Positions 27,150 to 38,200 of a stretch of 64,000 bases of DNA are shown here, in pieces. Location of the stretch: the NCBI RefSeq assembly GCF_030704535.1, contig NC_081822.1, positions 2,843,001 to 2,907,000 on the forward strand. The letters run 5' to 3'. Below the pieces are notes generated by a model. That model had not been told where the DNA came from. It worked only from the letters and a program-made list of their open reading frames with translations, and made no database searches. The first letter of the stretch is position 1; every line of letters starts with the position of its first letter. Origin of the DNA: Vitis vinifera (taxonomy: Eukaryota > Streptophyta > Magnoliopsida > Vitales > Vitaceae). Made by a program: the position numbers and the translations under genes.

Positions 27150-27375
27150 TGTTGAGATATTATGAATGTTTAGATATTAGGAAAGTTGAGATATTATGAA
27201 TATTGAGATATTAGGAAAGTTGAGATATTAGGATATTAGTTGTTATTTCCTTATATAATTATTTCCTTGTATCATTCTTTCCCATTCTTAGAATGGTGAT
27301 TACCCTCTATATATACTCTGTACATGAACGAATGAAAGTATGAATGGAAAAAACTACCATTTATCAATTTGAAGA
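27150..27375 (+). repeat. 5' LTR of copia element
   Basis: It starts TGTTGAGATATTA and ends CAATTTGAAGA. The first 90 bp are degenerate copies of a TTGAGATATTAGGAAnn word. CTATATATAC at about 27308 is a likely TATA box. The end GA rather than CA is unusual, but the matching 3' LTR stops at the same base. Confidence 0.92.
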
Positions 27376-27388
27376 TGGTATCAGAGCC
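27376..27388 (+). other. Primer-binding site
   Basis: TGGTATCAGAGCC directly follows the left LTR. It is complementary to the 3' end of initiator methionine tRNA, as in most plant copia elements. Confidence 0.9.
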
Positions 27389-27660
27389 AGGGAACTGAAA
27401 TCCTGGATATTGTGTCGCTATGGTAGTCCGACAGCGATCAACCATCCTAAGACAAGCCCTAATATTGATAAGTCAACCTTCAAATGCACTCACTTCAATA
27501 AGACTGGTTCCACCAGTCTAATTTATCCCACAATTTCAAATCAACGACTCTTGGTATGACCAGGAAAACAATAAGGAACCGAGGGTTTGAACCATAGACC
27601 TTTAGATCATGTTTAGGCTATCAACACTTTGTTATTAATGATAATAATTGTGATCAACGG
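27389..27660 (+). pseudogene. Remnant of gag (zinc-knuckle region)
   Basis: Only a short, frame-broken tail of gag remains. Around 27475-27520 the translation KCTHFNKTG resembles a CCHC knuckle in which the second cysteine is replaced by phenylalanine, and the histidine is also gone. The main capsid part is absent. Confidence 0.6.
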
Positions 27661-30600
27661 AAAGAGGATTCCAAGAAAACCTCGATTGCAACTGTTGCCG
27701 AAATAAAAACAGAGGCTAATGTTGTTGAGAAAGCCTCTGCATTGGTAGCCGCTATTGATCATGGTGGTAAGTTTTTAAATACTTTTACACCTGTTATTAA
27801 TAGTGCATGGATAATTGATTCTGGTGCTACAGATCATATGACTTTTGATTCTAGACAGGTTTCACCCCTTAGACCTTCCTCACAAAAAATTGTTTCCACA
27901 GCCAATGGTAACACAACCCCAGTCATTGGGAAAGGATCCTTAACTCTTACTGATACTTTGAATTTGGATTATGTTTTAGTTGTTCCATCTTTAAATTACA
28001 ATCTTTTGTCAGTTTTTCAAATCACTACAGCCTTATCTTGTATTGTCATTTTTTGGCCTGAATTTTGTGTGATTAAGGACATCCAAACAAGACAGACAAT
28101 TGGTTGTGGTATTAAACGGGGAAAACTCTATTACTTGGACTTACAATCAAAGGATTCAAATAAGTTGCAACAAGCCTTGATGGCAGATGGATCTGAGGAG
28201 GAGAAGAAAAAGTCTGAAATTTGGTTGTGGCATCGACGTCTGGGACATGCTTCCTTTGGTTATTTAAAAAAATCGTTTTCTAGTTTGTTTGCAAAGAGTG
28301 ATATTTCTGGTTTCCGTTGTGATATTTGTGAATTGGCTAAAAGTCATCGTGCTTCGTTTCCGTTAATTTTGAATAAAAGTCCGTTTCCTTTTATGGTTAT
28401 ACATTCTGATGTTTGGGGCCCATCCAAAGTCCCAACTTTGAGTGGCTCACGTTGGTTTGTTACTTTTATTGATGATTGTACCAGAATGACATGGTTATGC
28501 TCGATGAAGACCAAAGATGAAGTGAACTTGTTGTTTCAAAATTTTCATAAAATGATTGAAACTCAATACAATGCAAAGGTTCAGGTTCTGCGTAGTGATA
28601 ATGGTGGAGAATATCAAAGTTCTGATCTTCAAAAGTATTTGGAAGGACATAACATCATTCATCAGACTACTTGTTCCAATACACCCTAGCAAAATGGAGT
28701 CGCTGAACGAAAAAATCGACACTTGTTAGAGGTTGTTCGTGCTTCCTTGATAGCAGCAAAAACACCGATATCTTATTGGGGAGAAGCAATCACATCTGTC
28801 GCATACTTGATCAATTGGGTACCTTCTAGCTCAATTAACTTTCAAACACCTCTCCAAGCTCTTACTAATGTCGTAGTTGCCCCAACCGTCCCAAATCTAC
28901 CTCCTCGTGTTTTTGGTTGCGTGGCATTTGTGCATCTACACAAGCACCAACGCACCAAGTTAGTTTCCCATGCATTGCAATATGTGTTTGTTGGATATGC
29001 ATTGCACAAAAAGGGATATCGATGTTACCATCCTCCAACTCGACAAATGTATATTACAATGGATGTGGTGTTTCATGAAGATTCAATGTATTTTTCATCT
29101 GAGTCTGAACTTCAGGGGGAGTACCATAAAGAAATTCAGACTCTCGGTTATGATTATCATATCTCTGAGGAAGATGAATCTGGACAATCTGAACTAGTGA
29201 ACCAGGAAGTGTGTGAGTTGGATATGAGTGGTCAACAATTTGGGTCCGAAGATATCTTCACTGAAATACCAAACCAATCGTCGTCTGTTGAGGGTGTTCT
29301 TAATTTGGAACCTGATCCTTTCATGAAACGGTTACCACATCGTCATAATAGAGGTATTCCTAAACCCACATATGAACCTGAATTGTCTACTAAAGTCAAA
29401 TATCCCATGAGCAACTATGTGTCTACCCATCGTTTGTCTGAATCAAATAAGTCATTTGTAAATCAATTATCTACTGTAGCTATTCCTAACAGTGTGCAGG
29501 AAGCCTTAGCTGATCCAAGGTGGAAAGCAGCCATAAATGAAGAGATGAAATCATTGCAGAAGAATGAAACATGGGAACTTGTAGAATGTCCACTAGGAAA
29601 GAAGTCAGTTGGGTGTCGTTGGATCTATACTGTGAAGTACAAGACAGATGGTAGTATTGAATGATTTAAAGCAAGACTGGTAGCAAAAGGGTACACTCAA
29701 ACTTATGGAATTGACTATATAGAGACATTTGCACCTGTAGCTAAGATCAACACAATTCGAGTATTATTGTCTTTAGCTGCAAACCTAGATTGGCCATTAC
29801 AACAATTCGATGTGAAAAATGCCTTTCTGCATGGCGAGTTATCTAAAGAAGTATATATGGATCTTCCACCAGGATGCATGGTGTCAGAAAAGCAATGTCA
29901 GAAGGTGTGCAAATTGAAGAAGTCATTGTATGGGTTGAAGCAATCCCCGAGAGCATGGTTTGGAAGGTTCACAAAGTCAATGAGAGCTTTTGGCTATCGT
30001 CAAAGTAATTCAGATCACACTTTGTTCCTAAAAAAGCAACATGGTAAGATTACGGCACTCATCGTATATGTGGATGACATGGTAGTTACAGGAAATGATC
30101 ATGAAGAAAGAAAAGCTCTGCAAAATTATCTATCTAGAGAATTCGAAATGAAAGATTTAGGTCATCTGAAATACTTTCTTGGGATTGAAGTTTCTCGATC
30201 AAGTGAAGGAATTTTTCTGTCTAAAAAAAAGTATGTCTTAGATCTTTTACAGAATACTGGAATGTTGGGATGTCAACCTGTTAATACACCAATAGAAGAA
30301 GGTTTGAAATTGTGTGTTGAGCCTAATCAAGTATCAACCGATAAGGGAATATACCATAGACTTGTGGGGAGATTAATGTACTTAGCTCATACAAGACTAG
30401 ATCTTGCTTATGCATTGAGTGTAGTGAGTCAATACATGCATAATCCTGGAGAGCAACATATGAATACAGTCATGCGTATTTTAAGGTATTTGAAGAATGC
30501 TCCTGGGAAGGGAATTTTGTTCGCTAAAAATGTTGATCATTAGAGTATAGAAGTATATACTGATGCTGATTGGGCCGGTGCAGTGGATGATAGGCGATCT

Positions 30601-31026
30601 ACATCTGGTTACTTTACCTTTGTAGGTGGTAATCTTGTGACATGGAAAAGTAAGAAGCAGAATGTCGTCGCTCGTTCAAGTGCAGAAGCGGAATTTAGAG
30701 GTATGACTCTAGGACTTTGTGAGGCATTATGGCTAAGACTCCTCTTACAGGATTTAGGTTACCTATCTAGGCAATCAATCCGATTGTTTTGTGACAATAA
30801 AGCCGCATGTGACATTGCTCATAATCCAGTACAATATGATCGTACAAAGCATGTTGAGGTGGATAGATTCTTCATTAAGGAAAAGTTGGATGATAAGATT
30901 GTGGAATTACCTAAGATTCGATCAGAAGATCAATTGGCCGATATCCTTACCAAAGTTATCTCAAGTCAAGTGTTCTCAAAATTTGTAGACAAGTTGGGCA
31001 TGTATGACATCTATGCACCAACTTGA
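27661..31026 (+). pseudogene. Copia pol polyprotein with three in-frame stops
   Basis: One reading frame runs to TGA at 31024-31026 with no frameshift. It is broken by TAG at 28687, TGA at 29662 and TAG at 30541. In order it shows the protease motif IIDSGATDHM and the integrase zinc finger (WHRRLGHASF to CDICELAKSH). Next come the integrase acidic residues in HSDVWGP and RSDNGGEYQS, with the glutamate in AERKNRHLLE. The reverse transcriptase core is YVDDMVVTGN. RNase H residues lie in TDADWAG, SSAEAEF and DNKAA. Each stop can be explained by one C-to-T change in a Gln or Arg codon. The first stop falls inside integrase and the second before the reverse transcriptase core. Confidence 0.95.
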
Positions 31027-31033
31027 GGGGGAG
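31025..31033 (+). other. Polypurine tract
   Basis: GAGGGGGAG lies immediately upstream of the 3' LTR and overlaps the pol stop codon. It would prime plus-strand DNA synthesis. Confidence 0.9.
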
Positions 31034-31259
31034 TGTTGAGATATTAGGAATGTTTAGATATTATGAATATTGAGATATTAGGAATATTGAGATATTAGGA
31101 ATATTGAGATATTAGGATATTAGTTGTTATTTCCTTATATAATTCTTTCCTTGTATCATTCTTTCTCATTCTTAGAATGGTGATTACCCTCTATATATAC
31201 TCTGTACATGAACGAATGAAAGTATGAATGGAAAAAACTACCATTTATCAATTTGAAGA
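31034..31259 (+). repeat. 3' LTR of copia element
   Basis: Same length as the 5' LTR (226 bp). By eye there are about nine differences, seven of them in the first 90 bp, where the short TTGAGATATTAGGAAnn units lie; the remaining 135 bp differ at two positions. Confidence 0.92.
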
Positions 31260-31581
31260 AATTCTTCTACATTTTTTCTCACATGTGAAGTTATTTGGCA
31301 TCACTTAAGATATTTAGTGCTTAATGAATCAAAATAAAAAGTTAAATTATGCTTAATTATTAAGTCAAGTGAAATTATTAAATAATATGTCAAAAGTTAT
31401 TTTTAATTTTAAGTTCTAATATTAGGTTACTTTATCAAACAACTTAATATTTTTAAAACTTTTATATATATATATATATATATATGAACAAATAAAAAAC
31501 TCTTATGGAGCTTAAAAAAAATGTTAGATTCTTTTAAATAATTCTAATAAGATCACATAATGATTTTAAGTAAATTATTAA
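31260..31581. other. AT-rich DNA with (TA)n tract
   Basis: Spacer between the copia element and a MITE. It contains a TA dinucleotide run at about 31464-31485 and no gene. Confidence 0.45.
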
Positions 31582-31858
31582 GGTGATGTTGTTTTTTTAG
31601 CTTTTTGCTGAAAGCAATTTAATTTTAAAATTTAGGTTGTTTGTTTTTTCTACTTTTTCATGACTTATTATAAACTTTTTACTAAATAGAAAAAACCAAA
31701 ATATATAACTTTTTCTAAATAGAAAAAATAATATGTTGATTTTTTTTACTTTTTAATATTTAATAGAAATAAAATACTACAAAAACAAACAACCTAATAT
31801 TTAACACTATTAAGCATTGTGGTTCTATTTAGAATTAAGTAAAAAAACAAACACCACC
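31582..31858. mobile_element. Tourist/PIF-Harbinger-like MITE
   Basis: The left end GGTGATGTTGTTTTTTTAGC and the reverse complement of the right end, GGTGGTGTTTGTTTTTTTAC, form inverted repeats. The trinucleotide TAA flanks both sides (31579-31581 and 31859-31861), as expected for PIF/Harbinger insertion. It is 277 bp and non-coding. The superfamily call rests on the 3-bp target duplication and is tentative. Confidence 0.6.
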
Positions 31859-31861
31859 TAA

Positions 31862-34800
31862 GTTAATAATTTGATTTATCAAATTAAAAAAATTAGTAAA
31901 ACATAAGGATGTTTGATAAAACTTTATGCTTATTATTTAACTTAATGATTTAAGTTGACTTTAAATTAAATTATACTTAAGTTGTTAATTTCAAACTTAT
32001 TACTTAAATTTTATTTTAAATATTAAAATTTGTTTAATAAAATTAACTTAAAAAATTTATTATAAATCATCAAATTAACATATTTATCCCCAATAAATTA
32101 TAATTAACTTAAAAAATGTCGAGTAACAATAGGGATTGTAGAATAAGAAAAGATATCATAGAAATAATTAGGACAAATGAGAGTAAGAAGATTAAATGAA
32201 AATATGAACTTAAAAATAAGTTAATTATTTTTATTTTTTATTATAGTTATTTTTTTATATTAAATAATATTATTAAGTTATTTTACAAAGTATATTTCAT
32301 TTACTTAATAACTTAAATTAAATTATTAAATCACTTTAAATTATTAAATGGTTTATCAAACAAATATATATTTTTTAGGTGTATACATCGTAGGAGTGTC
32401 AATTGCACAAATTCTTAAAAGATTACACGGAATTGTAATAATGATAGAAATAACCATTTTTGGTTTGATATTCCATGGAAAGTTTCTTACCTATAAATAT
32501 ATGTGTTAATAATGTTAAAGGTATATTTGAAAATTATTCTTTAACGATCTCAAATAATCTTTTTAGAATATTGTAAAAAATAATTGAATAAATGGAAAAT
32601 ATTTTTAGATTTTAAGAAAATTATAAATTATTGATAATTTATATAATTATTTAGAATTTTTATGAAATAAAACTTATTGCTTACGTGGTATTTTGATTTT
32701 ATAAAATAAAAAATTTCTTATTGTTTATCAAATGGGTCATAAATATTTTGAAATTCAATTACTAAAACTATATGCCACGTAATAATGTGAGCGATAAATA
32801 TGAGAAAAATGGAGGAAGAATTGCATTGGGCTTATGATAATCATGTGATCCTATGTGTTATATATCTAGCTGTTGCCATAATGATATCTGTCATGCTTTA
32901 AATGCCTGTCGCCCAGCGATGCTGCCCCTCTTTTATATCACATGTTGATGCTTGTTTTCTTTCTTTTCTTTTAGGAGAATTATGTCAAAAAATAAATAAA
33001 TAAATTTATTTTTACGGTTTTACCCTTTCATTGAATTGTGAAGTGGGAAAAAAAATTGCCTCATAAATGCACTCTAACGGTTTTAGATAGATACTTCCCA
33101 AAATACCCATAAATGGCCAACTTGGTGTGCCCACATTAGCCACTACCATGTCAAAATGACAAGCAAGCGTATGACGTGTAACATGTTCCAGCTCAGCATC
33201 CAATGTATACATGCCAAACAAGAATTTATAAAAATCAAAGAGAAATAAACCTAGAATAGAAAAACCTATTTCATCCAAACACTCTTTTTCTCCAAATAAA
33301 TTTTTTCTTCTCAAACAAACACGGTCAAACCCATTTTCTTCTTCACACTAATTTTTTCTTACAAGTTCATTTTCTTTCCAAACAAACACCATCAAACCAA
33401 TTTTTTTCTTCACTTCACCACGGCAAGCTCCATTTTCCCCATTCCATCTAAGCAAAGAGACAAAAAAAAAAAAACCATTTTCTTCTAACCACAAGTTTCT
33501 TCTGAACCACAAACCCATTCATGTACGTATTTAATTTTTTTTATTAAAATAAAAAGATGAAATTGTTAAGGTAATTATTTAATTAATTTTAACACACCCA
33601 AATTATTATTCCATTATAACTAATAGAGAAAAGAAAAAAATAATTAAAAAAATCTAATTTGATCATCTTTATTATATTTCATGTATAAAAAAAATCCAAT
33701 AACAAACAAATTTTCCTAGTTTTTATCTTTTTAAAACACTTTTTTGGAGAAAAGAAAATATAGAAAAAATTTTATTTTAAAAAATGAAAAAAAATTACTG
33801 TAAAAGTTTTTTAAACCAAGTGCAACTTAATTTGGTGTTTTCAAAAGTTTTTCAAGGTAAAAACAATTTTAAAAAATTGATAATAAAGAAGGAAATAAAA
33901 TCACAAATGATCTTATAAAGCTTATTATATAAAAGGAATATAAATTTTATTAATATAAGAAATATTAAATATGAATATTTGAAATCAAAACAATGCACAA
34001 ATATTTGTTTACTTAATAGACTATTATTATAAATAGATATATTTTTACATTATTAGGTATTTATTTAGATATGTTTTGTATTTTTTTTTACAAAAATAGA
34101 AAAAAATAGTAATTTTTATATAAAATATAATGATGCTAGTGTACTTTACCTTATATTTTTTAAAAATTTAAAATCTGAGGGCATAATTATTTTTTAAATA
34201 TCTTATTCTTTTAAATGGATTTTTAAAAATTATTATATTTTTAAGGTAATTATCAATTTTATTTTTTAAATAGAAACACAAGAATGTTGATTTGGATAAA
34301 CTTTATATTTTTTTTTTTTGAATATAAAAGTATGTTTGACAAAGAATTTAAAAATAATTTAAAAAAAGGGTTTTTAAAAATTCATAACACTGTTTAGTTA
34401 TTGTTTTATTTATAGTATTTAAAAATAAAATAAAATAAAGAATAAATAATTTTTTTTCATCAATTTTTAAAAATAATTTAAAAAAGTACACGATACTCAT
34501 AAATTTAGGATTTCCTTAATGCTTTTTCTATTTTTTATTTTTAAAACATTTTTTATACAAAATATAAAAACTCTAATACAACATATAAGAAATGGAAATA
34601 TATATTATATTTTTTAAAATATTTTGAAGATGAAAAGTTAAGAAATGTCATCAAACAATGAAATAAATATATATTTTTTGAATTAAAAATTCCTATATAT
34701 ATTTAAAATATATATATATATCTAAAATATATTTTTCAATAACAATAATTTATTGAATTTAAATTTATTTTTTATTTTATTTATTTTTTATTTTCTTTCA

Positions 34801-35289
34801 AACTTTTCGGAACTAAACATAACTTATATGTTAAAATGCTCCTAAATAAAAATATTTAATTATTTTAAAATAAAATTTCAGTATTGAATTACTAGAAAAA
34901 AAAAAAAAGTAATTCTAACCTTAGAAGAAAGATATTTGGGACAGGTCTTTTCTAATATTAAATAAACTTTCAGTGAAAATCTTTTTTTCTGTAATTATAC
35001 ATAAGTAATTTTTTTTTATTTGTTTGTTTATTTATGATTCTAAAAATGATCACATGTAAATATGACATCCCAGCCGTCAGATCCAGTGATTGGTTTCAAG
35101 CAAGGGATCTGTAAGTGGGCCCATTCGTTGATTGGTCAGGATTTGTCTGAGGCGGTGTTTTGTAAAACACCATATCTTTGAGGCTTCGGTTTTTCCCTCT
35201 TTCGTTTTCTCTCTCTCTCTCTCGATATTCCTAGAAAATTTCGAGGGGAGACCTTCGATCATCCTCGAAGAGTAACCACCTCGGTCTTC
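31862..35289. other. AT-rich intergenic DNA upstream of F-box gene
   Basis: No gene is supported. A 100-codon open frame at 33012-33314 (-) has no recognisable domain. The last 250 bp hold the promoter and leader of the F-box gene, including a CT repeat at about 35209-35223. Confidence 0.45.
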
Positions 35290-38200
35290 ATGGCTTCAGG
35301 TAAAACCCTAAACCTCACAGTCTAAATTCAATTATGTGAAAGGACCTTGTGCGAATTTGGTGGTAATGCATAATTCTTAGAATTTCGCAAAGAGATATGA
35401 TAATTCGTTAAATTTGCAATAGACCTGTATGTTATTTTGGAAGATTCGTTTGATTCCTGTGATTTCACGATCCGGGTATCGATAAATTTTCAATTTCTGC
35501 GATAATTTTTTTCTGGGCTTCCGAAGCTTGATAAAATTTATTATGAATTTCTGCAGAATAACTCAGATTGAATAAAAATTCCAACAACTCAGATTGAATT
35601 AAAATAAAGATTCCAACTATGGCATTATTTTCTTGTTAATTTTTATTAATTCTTGCTCAACGAATGACCATCTCTTGCAGATTTTGCATTAAAAGTTCCA
35701 CCAGAACTTGAGGCAGAATCACGGTTGAGGACTGTGCAGTACTTTGTAACCCATAGGCCTTGGCTTGGTAATGGCCCGATACCATAGCACTTTTTATTTC
35801 CTTTTTTCCCTTTTTGTTACTCCATTTTTCATGTGTGCTTTGCCACGAACATGCCATATGGTGCTTGGTTTGATTGTGGAATTCAATTTGGTACTTCAAA
35901 AAACTGACTTTTCTGATTATTAATTTGCCTTTGACATCTGGTCTAGATCTTTATGGAGTTCATGTTAGACCGGTTGCCCCATTTGGGAGTGCAAGCAGTA
36001 AACCATTTGTTGACCCGGCACTAATCCACCGGTGCTTGCCCGATGAGCTACTCTCTGAGGTAATGCATTTTAAGGGATTCGAGCCATTGAAATCATAAGC
36101 TGCTTGAGAAAGAGATAACACCAGTCGTCAGCTATAGTAATTTTGATATACTTTGTTTCTGTTATCAATTAACATTTATGCACATTTTTATCAATATTTG
36201 AGTTCAATAACAAAAAAAGGATCCATCGCAACTATATTCATTAGGTTATTTAGCTTCTGAATAAGGAAGTTTGCCTTCAATCCATTAATATGCAGGTATT
36301 TGCACGAATGACTCCATATACCTTAGGGAGGGCAGCTTGTGTTTGTCGAAAATGGAGATATACCATTCGTAACCCTGTGTTCTGGCGCAGCGCATGTTTA
36401 AAAGCTTGGCAGGTAAATTCACTATTGCTTGTGGACCATTCCTCATCATATTCTCTTGTAAGTCATCAAAGCTTAAAATTGGGTCTTTTTTATGAAGCTC
36501 TCTGGAGTTGTGGAAAATTATAAGATTTTGCAGTCAAGATATGAGAGCTCATGGAGAAAAATGTGGCTCTTAAGACCAAGGGTCCGTACTGATGGTAAGA
36601 TGTGAAAATTTTATTATTTCAACTGTTTAGCAATATATGCATGCATCTCACTCTGTTTTACCTATAATAAAATTAGGAAGATAGCTATTTTCTTGATGTT
36701 TAACGGCAGTTTGTTGGGTATTTCAATCTTTGTTCCTATTTACATCATTGTATTTTTTTTCACTTATACTCTTCCTGTTCAATATGAAGTGCTTTACAAT
36801 GTAAAATCTTTTATCAAACAAAAATTCTTTGTTGTAAACTATGGGCTTCGCAAATGAGTTTCATTTGTTTGGTAACTACCCCAAAATATGTGATATTTCA
36901 TCCTTAATCATCAATCTCCCGGGAAAGATATCCGGTCTAAGACTTAGCAATATTCTATGGATATATACATGGAAATGCCCTGGAGAATGTACATTGTTTT
37001 GGGTTCTGTTGCACATTTTTCCCTACCTACCTGTCCTTACCTTTCTAGCTTTTGCCTACCGATAAACATGCTACATGAATCTTGTAAAGGGGGAAAAAGG
37101 AAAGAAAGTGAAAGGGAAGGAAATAACAAGGAAAACACTTCTCCCAAGTCTTTTTTTTTTTTTTTTTACCAGAATGTTGCAGCAGTGGAGGCAGCTAGCT
37201 TTCCTGCTTGTAGGATGAAAGTTACTCCATTTTTTTTTTTCACAAAGATCATCATCAAACATGATTTGGTGGACTGAATCCCATACTTAATCTCTGTAAC
37301 ATCTGCTCCTGTCCATGATTAGGAACTCTTCAACATGTCAGCTCTAAACTTGATAAGTTTTCGATTATGTTTGAGTCCATGTTATTGCCAAGCGTTGTTT
37401 GTGTTAGGCTCACTCAGGATGGCTTCTCATTTTAGCAGGTGGAGGATTTCTTCTAGGTGATGTGATGTGATGAGCCATATATGTGCTTTTTGTTACCATA
37501 TAGCTATACTTTACTAACTGGATGCCTTTGACAGTTCGATGCTTTGTGCTCTAACATTTGATTTTGTATCCTCATAAGCTCTATAGTTAAGCTCCATTCT
37601 TGGCAACTAGCTTAGTTCATATTTAATTGTAGGTGATGGACCAATGGACTATGCACTGTTCTTTTTTAAATCTGCAACTCTTTTTAAGTTGATTAAAATG
37701 TTATCATAATGCCAATAGATGAACAAAATTGAGCCCATTTATTTACCTTTTGAGTTTCTGTTAAATTTTTTTATCATCTGCTATGACAAGCAGTTTTGTC
37801 TCTGATTAAAAAAAAGAAAAAAGAGGAAAGATTTGGGTGCTCTATGTATACTTTTGGGTACATGGGTTGCACCCCTTTTTTCTTGGCACTCTTTTAATCA
37901 ATTTCTTTGCCTGCCTATCAAAAAAAAAAAAAAAAAAACAGAGAGAGAGAGAAAAGAAAGAAAAAGCAAGAAAGAAAGAAAGAAAGACAGCTAAAGAGGA
38001 AAAATTGGCAAAATATTCACTTTTTGTCAGTTCCTGGAATGATGTACAGTGTGCATATTTATTGATAAGTCTGATATAGGAAAAATATCCTTCCCCTAGT
38101 TGTGTAGAATTTTTCCACTCCTACAATCTCTGTGTGAAACCTGGGTTCATATTTCAGATTATCATTGTTTTGTGACCTTCTGTCCTGAAAGGAAATTCGC

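Larger units (their letters stand above)
27150..31259 (+). mobile_element. Ty1/copia retrotransposon, gag-deleted and inactivated
   Basis: A 4.1-kb element bounded by two 226-bp LTRs. A methionyl-tRNA-type primer site follows the left LTR and a purine tract precedes the right one. The flanks AATTT (27145-27149) and AATTC (31260-31264) fit a 5-bp target duplication with one change. Domain order protease, integrase, reverse transcriptase, RNase H places it in Ty1/copia. Only about 350 bp separate the primer site from pol, so nearly all gag is missing, and pol carries three stops. It cannot move unaided. Similar pol genes are abundant in grapevine (recognition from memory). Confidence 0.95.

Noticed and set aside
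33012-33314. 100-codon minus-strand ORF upstream of the F-box gene
   Set aside because: No domain, no splice context and AT-rich surroundings; length is compatible with chance.
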